A DNA stretch of 64,000 bases from Planctomycetaceae bacterium (GCA_020638995.1 JACKHM010000002.1:1-64000), one strand, 5' to 3'. Counted from the stretch's first letter, positions 16,643-25,507 are shown. Numbers and translations: made by a program. The notes: generated by a model from the sequence alone, not told the origin.

Positions 16643-16789
16643 GCCCAACGGGTTCGCACAGCCGTCGCCGCACGTTACGACGCCAAACAACCGTGCATGC
16701 GTTTCAGTTTACCAAATGTTGGATCGTAGCCCAACGGTCAAGGCGATTCGGCATGGATGCCGAACTTTGCGGCCGTGCGGTGTTGGCCG
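16643..16789 (-). repeat. attC-like recombination site C (147 bp)
   Basis: The minus strand runs from GGCCAAC to GTTGGGC, a perfect GTTRRRY core. The distal arm GACGGCTGTGCGAACCC resembles the equivalent arm of sites A and B, while the centre is unrelated. A nested shorter palindrome (GCCCAAC at 16729 to GTTGGCC at 16789) is also possible. The 81-aa gene stops 1 bp before the AAC end, and the LRR gene starts 9 bp after the GTT end. Confidence 0.6.
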
Positions 16790-16790
16790 G

Positions 16791-17036
16791 CTACGCCGCG
16801 TAACAGGTCTTATCGGGGAAGTCATTCTCTTCAGCATGCCGGATGAACACGCGACGAATTCGAGGAAGATAGAACGACTGGCGAGCGGCGTACTCGGCGT
16901 CAATTTCCAACAACTCAACCGCACCATCCGATTTGTCAACGACTACCTGTCCGATGATTCGTTCAACGGGACCAAATTCGTAGATTGCGCCCGCGGCGTC
17001 TTCTTCGATCTTGTTGAGTTGGATGTAGATGGCCAT
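16791..17036 (-). CDS. 81-aa protein of the first cassette, unknown function
   Basis: Soluble acidic protein starting MAIYIQLNKIEEDAAGAIYE and ending HAEENDFPDKTCYAA. The predicted fold is mostly beta with one helix; there is no signal peptide or membrane segment. Its size and its start/stop positions fit an integron cassette product. The start follows a GTTGGTC sequence by 11 bp, mirroring the LRR gene's start after GTTGGGC. It might be an immunity-type or binding protein, but no family is recognised. Confidence 0.65.
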   Translation of the reverse strand: MAIYIQLNKIEEDAAGAIYEFGPVERIIGQVVVDKSDGAVELLEIDAEYAARQSFYLPRIRRVFIRHAEENDFPDKTCYAA

Positions 17037-17259
17037 CGACTTTGTTCGACCAACAAGATTTCATACGACAACCTGTCGCAATGTACGGTTAAGCTGGGTA
17101 AGCTTGCTTGCGGCTTCGGTCGTTGAGGCTGATTATCACCCTCAAGCAATCGTTTCGCAAGCTCGATAAAGCTCGCGCGAGGGTGGAATTGTATCGTGTG
17201 CGCGAAGGGCGAGCGCAGACGTTTGCTGGAGGGCAGCTGGATGACCGGGATCGGGTGAC
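17037..17259 (-). other. Candidate attI-like region between recombinase stop and first cassette
   Basis: On the minus strand the sequence GTTGGTCGAACAAAG (GTTGGTC at 17048-17054) matches the pattern after site C, GTTGGGCGTGCAAAG. This suggests that the first cassette's left boundary is a recombination junction of the same kind. The 200 bp between it and the recombinase stop has no gene. It is where the primary site of a same-orientation integron-like array would be expected. No repeats diagnostic of attI are recognised. Confidence 0.4.
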
Positions 17260-18591
17260 TTAGGTCGGCGCAGGTGGGAGTTGACAGAGACGAGCCACAA
17301 TTTCCCGCTGCAGCATCTCGTAGAATTCGGGCTCCTCGAATCGTTCGCGCTGTGGGCGTGTGAGCCAACTCAACGGCTCGGACCACTGTTCCAGCGGCGG
17401 GATTTGCAGGGTTACGAAACCGGGGCGTGCCTCGCTGGCGATGATCCCCGTGAAATAGACCGGACGCTCGCCGCCCGCCAAGGCCAAGGTTACTTTGGCG
17501 CAGCGGCAATTCGCCGCGTCGCTCGGCTGCTGCAAGAAGTGAATCCTCAATTGCCCCACCGTTTTGCGACGAGTCTTCGCCGCCGCGACACAGGGCGGCG
17601 CGTGGTAGAGCTTGTCCAGCGGACTGGTTATGGCAGCTTCGTCGGTGGGACGAGCGACCTTGACGTAGATGGTCGTTGTCTCCAAGCGAATGTGCCCGAG
17701 CAGCTTTTGAATGCGGCGAATGTCGTGCCCATCTTCAAAACTGTGCGTCGCAAAGCTGTGACGCAGAGAATGTGGTGTGGCGAGTTTTTTGATCCCTGCC
17801 ATGCGAACGGCTCGCTCCATGATTCGCTGAGCGGTACGAGGGCTCAAATGCCGATTACGTTTTGTGCCACTCTCGCTCGGAAAAACATAATCGTCCCCGG
17901 CGAAACCCTTGGACAGTTCCGTCAACAACGACTCGTAGCAAACCGGCAACGTGACTTGACGATCGGTGCGGCCTTTCCCTTGCCAGACGTTGATCACGCG
18001 GCGATCGAAATCGAAATCCCGCCATCTCACTCGCACCACTTCGCTCACTCGCATTCCTGTGGCATACATCAGCCCGAGCAACAGCTTGTCTCGCTGCGAG
18101 GGCGCAGCCTGTAGCAGCGCGATGATCTCGTCCGGGCTGAGAATTACTGGCAGACGCTTCGGCTTGCGCGGCACAACTAGTCCGAACGTCACTTGCCGCA
18201 AACACATCTTGTCGAACGCGGTGCGTATCGCGGCCAAGTGGTTGCTGACCGTCGACGAAGAAAGCCCCGCATCGACAAGGTACAGCAAGTACTCGCGAAC
18301 ATCTTCGCGCGTCAGCCGATGCGGCGGCGCGCCAAACCAACGGAGCAACGAAACAAGTTCATTTCGATATGACTTGATGGTTTTGGGCTGATAGAAACGA
18401 ATCTTCATTTCGCGAACGATCAGCCGAACAAACTCATCCGCGTCGGGGCGGCCTTGGACGGGGGACGAAGACGGCTGCAAATAGTCCTCGACGCAAGTGC
18501 GTGGTGCGTAGCGACCACGGGCAAGCTGATACGGTTCGCCGTTGGGATAGGCTTGATTCGTTAGCGTCCGCGCGTGTCTGGCAGGAGTCAT
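17260..18591 (-). CDS. Tyrosine recombinase of Xer/IntI-like type with a C-terminal extension
   Basis: A 443-aa recombinase. Residues 51-140 form a SAM-like core-binding domain, and residues 148-330 the catalytic domain with R181 (ATGMRVSE), K206 (GKGR), H274 and R277 (HSLRHSFATH), H300 (LLGH) and Y309 (TTTIYV). All catalytic residues are present. SPLDKL at 323-328 resembles the end of integron integrases, but the roughly 40-residue IntI insertion expected between residues 216 and 236 is absent. About 115 residues follow with no recognised domain, ending PEFYEMLQREIVARL. The first 50 residues are low-complexity and the start is uncertain. It lies upstream of, and in the same orientation as, the attC-like array. 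It could instead be the recombinase of an unrelated mobile element. Confidence 0.88.
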   Translation of the reverse strand: MTPARHARTLTNQAYPNGEPYQLARGRYAPRTCVEDYLQPSSSPVQGRPDADEFVRLIVREMKIRFYQPKTIKSYRNELVSLLRWFGAPPHRLTREDVREYLLYLVDAGLSSSTVSNHLAAIRTAFDKMCLRQVTFGLVVPRKPKRLPVILSPDEIIALLQAAPSQRDKLLLGLMYATGMRVSEVVRVRWRDFDFDRRVINVWQGKGRTDRQVTLPVCYESLLTELSKGFAGDDYVFPSESGTKRNRHLSPRTAQRIMERAVRMAGIKKLATPHSLRHSFATHSFEDGHDIRRIQKLLGHIRLETTTIYVKVARPTDEAAITSPLDKLYHAPPCVAAAKTRRKTVGQLRIHFLQQPSDAANCRCAKVTLALAGGERPVYFTGIIASEARPGFVTLQIPPLEQWSEPLSWLTRPQRERFEEPEFYEMLQREIVARLCQLPPAPT

Positions 18592-19485
18592 GTTCGAGCC
18601 CTTTCGAGTACGTCATTACCGCATGGGGCCCCTGCCAGCGCTCTGCCTCCTTCAGCCGGGCAATTTAACGCTACAGTATACGCATGTCAATTATCTCCGT
18701 CCCCATCTCTTGGCGCTACAAGCCCCCACGTCACTGGGAGTTTTGCGTGCTGCTCAGGTGTGAATCCCGATGACGCATTGCCCCGTAGCGCGGGTAGAGG
18801 TACGAATCGATTGATGATCAAGTTTGCTCATATCTCATCGAGGCGCACAGTCTAAACGATGAAATTTGCCGTTCGCCCGCGTTTCCTGGCGCGCTGAGAA
18901 AACGACCTCAGTCACGAGCGCAGATCGCTGAGATGGCCACGTAGATCACCACTCTATTTCAAGAGTGAATCGACGGATCGCTGCGCGCATCGGTGTGCCG
19001 TGATCTTCGCCAGCTTGCCAACACCGCTCGCGACCTCGGTCGAACAGACCGAGGGTATGAACGATTACGTCGCTAACCTGCCTCGGTCACATCGACCGAC
19101 GAACTTAGCTTTCCAAACTTCGCCGCAGGTAAGAGATGTCCTTGGCTCGATTGCGCGAGCCTGGGGCTGAGGGGTTACAGCAGGTTGACCACGCGCTCGG
19201 CAAGTCCCTTTTCGCCGAGTATGACGTTCAGGTTGCCCGTCCGACGCATCAGCGTCGTGTTGCCAGCCAGTGGCTTGGGCAAAACCTCCACTCTTCTGCC
19301 AGACACGTCGCCCCCATCCGCTTGATCGCTGCTTGGTCCTTAGCGTAAGTGTCGTGTTCTTCGAATCGCGGGCGTGGTGTCCGCGTTTGTCTCGACATGA
19401 AGGAGGACTATATGGCTTGGTGGGAAGTAGAACAAGGAAACGGTGACAGACCGCCCAAGGTGCGGGCCGTGGCGTACTATGCGGC
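18592..19485. other. Gene-poor stretch of about 890 bp upstream of the recombinase
   Basis: No intact gene is seen. In the minus direction a short open stretch ends at 19175-19177 and reads VEVLPKPLAGNTTLMRRTG followed by VVNLL. It looks like the C-terminus of a lost gene and extends only to about 19330. At 18600-19050 there are small inverted repeats such as GACCTCGGTC/GACCGAGG (about 19030-19055). An AGGAGG followed by ATG at 19401-19413 opens a 50-codon frame without recognisable features. The region looks decayed. Confidence 0.4.
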
Positions 19486-20037
19486 ATGCTGGACTGGCGG
19501 CGCGTGTTGCGGATTGCGATCCAACTGGCCGAGGCGTTGCAAGCCGTCGCCGCGTACAACATGATCCACCGCAACATCACTCCCCACAACATCCTCATTC
19601 GCGCCAGCGACGACAGTGTGAAGCTGAGCGATCTGGTGTTTGCCAAAGCGATTTCCGGAACGCGATTGGAAGAGATCACGAGCCCGGGACAACTGGTGGG
19701 CGAGTTAGTGTACTTGTCGCCTGAACAGACTGGTACGGAACGACCCATCGATTTTCGGTCGGACATCTACAGCCTGGGAGCGTCGTTATACGCTTTGTTG
19801 ACAGGGCGCCCACCGTTGGAAGGCCGCAACTCCAGCGAGACCCTTCATAAGATTCAGTACGACATTCCCGCCGCGCCGACGACCTAGCACCTTTCTATCT
19901 CGCCACTTTTCGAGGGCGAAGTGATGCGGATGCTTGAGAAACGTCCGGAGGACCGACACGCTGACGCAAGCGAGTTGTCGCGAGAACTGCGACGCGTCGC
20001 CCGCTACGAAAACGTCACGGTGGACAGTTCGGATTGA
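19486..20037 (+). pseudogene. Broken Ser/Thr pseudokinase gene, C-lobe only
   Basis: The frame encodes a protein-kinase C-lobe: IAIQLAEALQAVAAYNMIHR, ELVYLSPEQTG, then FRSDIYSLGASLYALLTGRPP. After an in-frame TAG at 19885-19887 it continues MRMLEKRPEDRHADASELSR to the final stop. The N-lobe with the ATP loop is missing. The catalytic motifs are degenerate: HRNITPHN instead of HRDxKPxN, and SDLV in the place of DFG. It was therefore probably a pseudokinase before it decayed. Read-through of the TAG cannot be excluded. Confidence 0.75.
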
Positions 20038-20048
20038 ACACATCTTTT

Positions 20049-21152
20049 TCACTCGATGCGTCGCCACTCGTCTTCTGCGATACCAACCGTGAGAACTTCC
20101 ATCGTGCCAGCCCGCTCGCCCGGCGCTACGAGCAACGCGCCCAGCTCGGGCCTCGCTTCACAGAACGCGACACACTCATCAATGCCCATGACAAAGAAGG
20201 CCGTTGCGAGAGCATCGGCCTGTGAAGCTGTAGGAGCGAGTACGGTCGCTGAGAGCAACGTCTCAGCGGGCCGACCGGTGCGAGCGTCGAGGACGTGTCC
20301 ATAACGACGCCCGCCCGCGTGAAAGTACTGGTTACCCGATCCCGAAGTTCCCAAGGCTCGATTGCGTAGATGAATTTCGGCGAGCCGCTGATCGGGTTTC
20401 AGGGGATGGCGCAAGGCAATCGTCCATCCTGGATTGGCTTCCGATATGCCCGCGCGACGACCGCGAGCCAACATGCTGCTTTGGCCGCCATGGATGAGGA
20501 AATTTTCAACGCCGCCAGCCGCCAGCCGCTTGGCGCAGCGATCGAGTGCGTATCCTTTACCGATTGCGCCAAGGTTGATTTCCACGCCCTCGCGCGCGAA
20601 GAAGATTGATTGCGTCTTGTGGTTTAGTTCGATCTGGTGTGCGCCCGTCCGCGATAGCGCCTCGACAATCTCCGACTCGTCCGGTACCTTGCCCTCGCGA
20701 CGATGAAAGCCCCACAGTTTCCATAGGGGACTGGCAGTAATGTCGAATGCCCCGCCCGTCTGCTGCGAAATCGTGAGCGCTTCGGCGAGCAAATCGAACA
20801 GGCCGCTTTCAACCACCACGGGTGCGGACGCTGCCTCGCGGTTGATCCTGGACAGCTCGCTTGTTTCGCGGAACCAAGATAACTGCTCTTCGAGCCGCTC
20901 GATCTCGTCCATCGCATCCAAAGCAATCTCGGTGGCCCCGGAATGCTCGCCCGCATTCAGCAGGATCTGGAAGTCGCACGCCATCGCCGTACGCTCGACC
21001 TGGATCAGATAAGTCTCCGTTTCAGCTCGCCCGGCGACCGCACGCGACTGATCAACAGAAGCATCCCCCTTATCACCGATGCCTGCTACGGCATCTAACG
21101 CAGCTTGTCCTGTGAGAAACTGCCGACGATTGGATTGAGGCTTGGCGGCCAT
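20049..21152 (-). CDS. apbE: FAD:protein FMN transferase (ApbE family)
   Basis: Transfers FMN from FAD to threonine of target flavoproteins, typically outside the cytoplasmic membrane. A Tat-like leader NRRQFLTGQAALDAVAG precedes the domain. Conserved segments are RTAMACDFQI, DITASPLWKLWGFHRREG, EINLGAIGKGYALDRCAK, FLIHGGQSSMLARG, SGSGNQYF, YGHVLDARTGRP and ADALATAFFVMG. At 367 aa the length is normal. The ATG lies 24 bp after the rpoN stop on the same strand, so it is probably co-transcribed. No RnfG/NqrC-like substrate is encoded nearby. An alternative start 8 codons earlier overlaps rpoN's end. Confidence 0.92.
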   Translation of the reverse strand: MAAKPQSNRRQFLTGQAALDAVAGIGDKGDASVDQSRAVAGRAETETYLIQVERTAMACDFQILLNAGEHSGATEIALDAMDEIERLEEQLSWFRETSELSRINREAASAPVVVESGLFDLLAEALTISQQTGGAFDITASPLWKLWGFHRREGKVPDESEIVEALSRTGAHQIELNHKTQSIFFAREGVEINLGAIGKGYALDRCAKRLAAGGVENFLIHGGQSSMLARGRRAGISEANPGWTIALRHPLKPDQRLAEIHLRNRALGTSGSGNQYFHAGGRRYGHVLDARTGRPAETLLSATVLAPTASQADALATAFFVMGIDECVAFCEARPELGALLVAPGERAGTMEVLTVGIAEDEWRRIE

Positions 21153-21176
21153 GACGTGATGATCGTCGCGAAGCAA

Positions 21177-22664
21177 CTATTTCTTAGTCCAGTCGCGGCG
21201 TTGGCGCGAACTTGGGATTCCCATTTTCTGGCGATACTTGGTGATGGTGCGCCGGGCGACTTTCAGACCGTGCTTCTTAAGCTCGTCAACCAGATGGTCG
21301 TCGCTGAAAGGCGCGCTCTTGTCTTCGTTGTCGACTACCTCTTGAAGTTTGATTCGAATCGCGTCCCAAGCGACTTCTTCACCGTCGTCACTTTGTGTTC
21401 CACCGACGAAGAAACGCCGGAGCGGCAAGATACCCCGAGCGGTCTGAATCCACTTGTCATCAACCGCGCGACTCACGGTCGTCACGTGCACGCCGACTTG
21501 GTCTGCGATCTGTTGCATCTTCAGTGGTTCAATTGCCTCGGGACCTTCCTCAAGGAATCGGTGCTGATAGTCCACAATCGCCTGCGCGACTTTGGTCAGC
21601 GTCGAGCGGCGTTGATTGATCGATTCGATGAGCCATTGCGCCGCATTGATTTTGCGTTTAATGAATTCTCGTTCATCGGCAGTCGCCGTCCCCGAAGCGA
21701 GTCGCTGGCGATAGTATTCGCTGATATAGAGTTGCGGGGTGCGGTCGTCGTCCATCACTACCTTGTAGTTTCCATTTTCGTCTTGTTCGAGCCGCACATC
21801 CGGCGTGACCGTGGGGACAAATGTATCAGCAAACGCGCTTCCCGGCTTGGGATTTAATTTTCGTAGCTGTCCCCATGCATCTTGAATCCGCTCGATCGAG
21901 AAACCAGTCGCTTTCTGAACGGCTGGCAAACGGTTGTCGCGCAGATCTTCCAAGTGTGAACTAATCAGTGTGCGCAGCTCCTCGTAGAACGGCATGTCCG
22001 AACGCAACTGTACTAACAAGCACTCTCGAAGATCGCGGGCGGCGATACCGGGTGGGTCGAGTTGCTGGACGATTTGCAGCGCCAACTCTGCTAATTCGAG
22101 CTGTTCAGGGCCGGCGGATGGCGGCAAAAGGTCTCGGAGCGAGGAGCGAAAGTAGCCGCCATCGCGCGGATCAAGTGTCGAAACGATTCGTTCGGCCAGT
22201 CGCTGGATGTCTGGGGTCAGATCCAGCTCGCCCAGCTGATGATTGAGATAATCGTGCAGAGATTCGGGGCGTTCTGCGATATTGGCGATTGCGTCGTGTT
22301 TGCGATCCGACTCCTCAGCAATTCGATTTGCCGAAGATCGCGTGCGTTCGTCAAAGTATTCAGGGACTTCACGGTCTAAGTCCACCAAGCGCTCGAAGTC
22401 GTCCGCGTTGTCACCTTTATCTTCGACAACCAGTTCCTTTTCGGATTCCGTCGGTGCGTCTGGGTTCTCGCGTTCTGAGTCGTCACTTGGCGCGTTCTCG
22501 TCCGATTCGAGCATTTCGAGAACCGGGTTCTCGCTCAATTCTTGCTCGATTCGTTCTTGCAACGCCAAGACCGGCAATTGCAGGATCTCCATGGACTGGA
22601 TCATCCGCGGAGCCATGATTTGCTTCTGGACTTGCCGCTGCTCTAGGCCGAATGATAGACGCAT
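21177..22664 (-). CDS. rpoN: RNA polymerase sigma-54 factor
   Basis: Sigma-54, which directs RNA polymerase to -24/-12 promoters and needs AAA+ activators. The N-terminal region I starts MRLSFGLEQRQVQKQIMAPR and contains SMEILQLP and QELSENPVLEM. An acidic linker follows. The core-binding domain contains LDPPGIAARDLRECLL, and the helix-turn-helix is in HVTTVSRAVDDKW. The RpoN box ARRTITKYRQ is close to the C-terminus. At 495 aa the length is typical. The start at MRLSF is chosen by family alignment; AGG lies 7 bp upstream. No activator gene is adjacent. It is followed closely by apbE. Confidence 0.96.
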   Translation of the reverse strand: MRLSFGLEQRQVQKQIMAPRMIQSMEILQLPVLALQERIEQELSENPVLEMLESDENAPSDDSERENPDAPTESEKELVVEDKGDNADDFERLVDLDREVPEYFDERTRSSANRIAEESDRKHDAIANIAERPESLHDYLNHQLGELDLTPDIQRLAERIVSTLDPRDGGYFRSSLRDLLPPSAGPEQLELAELALQIVQQLDPPGIAARDLRECLLVQLRSDMPFYEELRTLISSHLEDLRDNRLPAVQKATGFSIERIQDAWGQLRKLNPKPGSAFADTFVPTVTPDVRLEQDENGNYKVVMDDDRTPQLYISEYYRQRLASGTATADEREFIKRKINAAQWLIESINQRRSTLTKVAQAIVDYQHRFLEEGPEAIEPLKMQQIADQVGVHVTTVSRAVDDKWIQTARGILPLRRFFVGGTQSDDGEEVAWDAIRIKLQEVVDNEDKSAPFSDDHLVDELKKHGLKVARRTITKYRQKMGIPSSRQRRDWTKK

Positions 22665-22811
22665 GAATAAACCTATGCTTGCCGTGAAGGAGCTGCGATC
22701 GAGACGATTGGTCGATCCGCTCAATCGTACGTTGTTTTCCCGGTGTACGCTTAACTAATGTCTGTCTGCTGTGAGGACTCGCTATTTGTATTTAGGATGC
22801 AGTTCGGCGGC

Positions 22812-23411
22812 TTAAAACTTCTGACGACCCGACAAGGCATCGGCCAGGATTTCTTTGTTTGTGTATTCCAGAATGCTACCAGTTGTAATGCCGCGAGCCA
22901 GCCTAGTTACATTTACCGGATATTCTGCTAACAAATTCGAGATGTGAAGCGCAGTTCCATCGCCCTCTACGGTCGGGTTGGTTGCCATGATGACTTCGCT
23001 GATTTCGCCGATTCGCACGCGCTCAACCAATTGCTCGATTGTCAGCTGATCCGGCCCAATCCCTTCAAGCGGTGCAATCCGTCCCAGCAGGACATGATAT
23101 AGGCCGCGGAAGACGGCAGCCTGTTCCAACGCCATGACGTCGCGCGGTTGTTCCACGATGCACAGCTGCGTACGCTCCCGCTTCGGATCGCGACAAACAG
23201 CACACAGTTCCCCTTCCGAGAGGTTGAAGCACGTTTTACAGTAGCGGACATTCTCACGGACGTCTCGAATTGCGTCTGCTAAACCGAGCGCTTCGCTCTT
23301 ATGAACGCGAAGCAAGTGATAGGCCAACCGTTCGGCCGACTTCCGCCCGATTCCGGGCAGTTTGGCGAACTCGTCGATGACTCGTGCAACTGATTCCGTT
23401 AGCTGCGCCAT
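22812..23411 (-). CDS. recR: Recombination protein RecR
   Basis: RecFOR-pathway protein that helps load RecA at gaps. The 199-aa protein has the helix-hairpin-helix LPGIGRKSAERLAYHLL, the zinc finger CKTCFNLSEGELCAVC (four cysteines), the Toprim acidic residues in LCIVEQPRDVMALE, and NPTVEGDGTA near the end, followed by LARGITTGSILEYTN. Length and motifs are complete. It is the last gene of the dnaX-ebfC-recR cluster, the order found in many bacteria. Confidence 0.97.
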   Translation of the reverse strand: MAQLTESVARVIDEFAKLPGIGRKSAERLAYHLLRVHKSEALGLADAIRDVRENVRYCKTCFNLSEGELCAVCRDPKRERTQLCIVEQPRDVMALEQAAVFRGLYHVLLGRIAPLEGIGPDQLTIEQLVERVRIGEISEVIMATNPTVEGDGTALHISNLLAEYPVNVTRLARGITTGSILEYTNKEILADALSGRQKF

Positions 23412-23449
23412 CTTAAAGTGTTACCACCTTTCGCTGGGAAAATTAAAAA

Positions 23450-23800
23450 CTACCCACCACCGCCGGTAATCTTCGATATCGCCTCGTCCAGTCCAGGGAA
23501 GTTCATATCTCCCGCAACAGACTGCATCATCTCGACGTGCAATTCCTTTGCCTTTGCTGCGACTTGATTCAAAGCGGCTGGAAGCAAGTCTTCGATCATT
23601 TCCAAGTCGCCGCTGAGCGTCGGGTCGATTTTGACCTTTAACACTTCTCCGGCACCGTTAGCCTCGACCTTGATCATCCCGCCCCCGGCGCTGCCGGTCA
23701 CACGTTTGGTCTTCAGCTGAACGGCGACTTCCTGCATCTTGCCGCTCATCTGTTGAGCTTGGCGAAGCATCGAGGCCATATTCCCTAATTCTTTAAACAT
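23450..23800 (-). CDS. YbaB/EbfC family nucleoid-associated protein
   Basis: Small DNA-binding protein of 116 aa that acts as a dimer. It begins MFKELGNMASMLRQAQQMSG, a long helix. The beta part contains VEANGAGEVLKVKIDP, and a second helix (LLPAALNQVAAKAKELHVEMM) is followed by a glycine-rich end. The ATG is preferred over one five codons earlier because GGAG is about 10 bp upstream and the family starts here. It sits between dnaX and recR, the usual neighbourhood. Confidence 0.94.
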   Translation of the reverse strand: MFKELGNMASMLRQAQQMSGKMQEVAVQLKTKRVTGSAGGGMIKVEANGAGEVLKVKIDPTLSGDLEMIEDLLPAALNQVAAKAKELHVEMMQSVAGDMNFPGLDEAISKITGGGG

Positions 23801-23842
23801 TGGATTTATCTCCAAATGGCAAATCGCAAATCTTGACCTCGA

Positions 23843-25507
23843 TCACTCTGGACGGGGTTCTTCGATTCGCGTGATCTCAGCCTCAAACATATCGATCGCC
23901 TGCTTTACCAACGGATGCTTCTCGAAATCACGCATCCGTTGACGCAGCGAAGGTCGCGGCTGTGGGCGTGAGGGAGCATTCCCTTCGTCTCGTCGGACCT
24001 CAAAATCAACATGAATTCGCTGACCGGTCACCTGCTGTAAAGCCTGCTCGATTCTTGCTTTGCGCTCAGGCTTCTCGCACGATTCCTTTTGGAGAGTATA
24101 GCTCGCCTTGAAGCTTGCGACCAGCCGGTTTGGCGCGGAAATTGCTACGCGGTCGCAGAACGCGGCATAATCGGCAGTCATATCCTGAATTTGGGCAATG
24201 GCTTGCTTCCAAATTGAATTCGCCGATTCTGACGTTATTGGAATTGATGGCGATTCATGGACGGGGGAGTGAGCGGGCTGGTCAGGAATTTTTTCCGTTT
24301 TTTTTTCTGGCATCGGAGGCGCAGAGGCCGCTGGTCTTGTGGCAGCCAGTCGCGGCGAGTTAGCAGCTACTCCGGCTCGAAGTTGCGCCACGATGCCCGC
24401 CAATTCGTCGAGTGACTCGAGCTGACAGATTCGCACCAATGCAATCTCGAGCAGCGTGCGAGTGTGAGTGCTATGTCGCATTCTCATAATACTCTGATCC
24501 AGTATCTGGATGACTGCCAAGTTCGTCTCAAGTCCGAGACGCTGTCCGGCTTCCAGCAACTCCGCGTATTCATTCGCTGATGTGTGCAGCATGAAGTCCG
24601 CTTCGCAACCCACGAGCGCTGCCATCATGTCGCGGAAGTAGCCGAGCAGTTGCTCTGCGAGTTGGCCAACATCAACACCTTCGGAAATGGCCGAGTCAAC
24701 GGCGGCGAGGGCCCCTGCGGCGTCGCGATCACCGAGCCTGGCAGACAGTGCGGACAGGCGACCGCTTTGCGCGGTTCCAAGCATCGAATGAACATCGTCA
24801 ACCGTAATCTTTCCGGAACAGAATGACAACAATTGTTCGAGCAGCGATTGGCTGTCACGCATCGATCCAGCCGCACGTCGCGCGAGTAACTGCAATGCTT
24901 CTTTCTCGGCCTCTAGACCTTCGGAATCGACGATAAACTGCAGTCGGTCCAGAATCGAATTCACTTCGACGGGAGCAAAGTCAAATCGCTGGCAGCGCGA
25001 AAGAACCGTGATGGGTATCTTTTCGGGATCGGTGGTGCAGAAAAAGAACTTCACGTGATCCGGCGGTTCTTCGAGCGTCTTGAGCAACGCGTTGAATGCC
25101 GGCGTCGTCAGCATGTGGACTTCATCGATGATATATATTTTGAAGCGTGAGCGACCGGGGCGTATGTTGACGTTCGAACGAAGCTGGCGAATCTCGTCGA
25201 TGCCGCGATTACTCGCTCCGTCGATCTCAAGCACATCGACGTCGTCGCCGCTGGCGATGCCTTTGCAGATGTCACATTCGCCGCATGGAGTGGCAGTCGG
25301 TCCCTTGGCACAGTTTAGTGCTTTGGCAAAGATGCGCGCGGTCGAAGTCTTGCCGACGCCTCGCGCGCCGGTAAACAAATACGCGTGTCCGACTCGATTC
25401 GTGGCAATCGCATTGCCGAGTGCCTGTGACACTTGCCCCTGTCCCACCAGATCCTGAAAGGATTGGGGACGATAGCGACGGGCGACGACAACATATTCTT
25501 TGGTCAT
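23843..25507 (-). CDS. dnaX: DNA polymerase III subunit gamma/tau
   Basis: Clamp-loader ATPase of 554 aa. The start VVARRYRPQSFQDLVGQ is the family signature. The Walker A is GARGVGKTS, the zinc cluster is C-TPCGECDIC, the Walker B region is IDEVHML, and the SRC sensor follows in ITVLSRCQRFDF. After about residue 370 a proline/serine-rich linker leads into a tau-like C-terminal domain (WKQAIAQIQD, ASFKASYTLQKES). No obvious frameshift slip site for a short gamma product was looked for in detail. It is the first gene of the dnaX-ebfC-recR cluster. The upstream 290 bp contain no gene. Confidence 0.96.
   Translation of the reverse strand: MTKEYVVVARRYRPQSFQDLVGQGQVSQALGNAIATNRVGHAYLFTGARGVGKTSTARIFAKALNCAKGPTATPCGECDICKGIASGDDVDVLEIDGASNRGIDEIRQLRSNVNIRPGRSRFKIYIIDEVHMLTTPAFNALLKTLEEPPDHVKFFFCTTDPEKIPITVLSRCQRFDFAPVEVNSILDRLQFIVDSEGLEAEKEALQLLARRAAGSMRDSQSLLEQLLSFCSGKITVDDVHSMLGTAQSGRLSALSARLGDRDAAGALAAVDSAISEGVDVGQLAEQLLGYFRDMMAALVGCEADFMLHTSANEYAELLEAGQRLGLETNLAVIQILDQSIMRMRHSTHTRTLLEIALVRICQLESLDELAGIVAQLRAGVAANSPRLAATRPAASAPPMPEKKTEKIPDQPAHSPVHESPSIPITSESANSIWKQAIAQIQDMTADYAAFCDRVAISAPNRLVASFKASYTLQKESCEKPERKARIEQALQQVTGQRIHVDFEVRRDEGNAPSRPQPRPSLRQRMRDFEKHPLVKQAIDMFEAEITRIEEPRPE

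Noticed and set aside
16729..16789. 60-bp palindrome GCCCAAC to GTTGGCC as the real site C
   Set aside because: Possible, but the 147-bp version shares its distal arm with sites A and B and ends 9 bp from the LRR start, which fits better.
17260..18591. Annotation of the recombinase as a classical integron integrase IntI
   Set aside because: The insertion typical of IntI is absent, so only a Xer/IntI-like assignment is supported.
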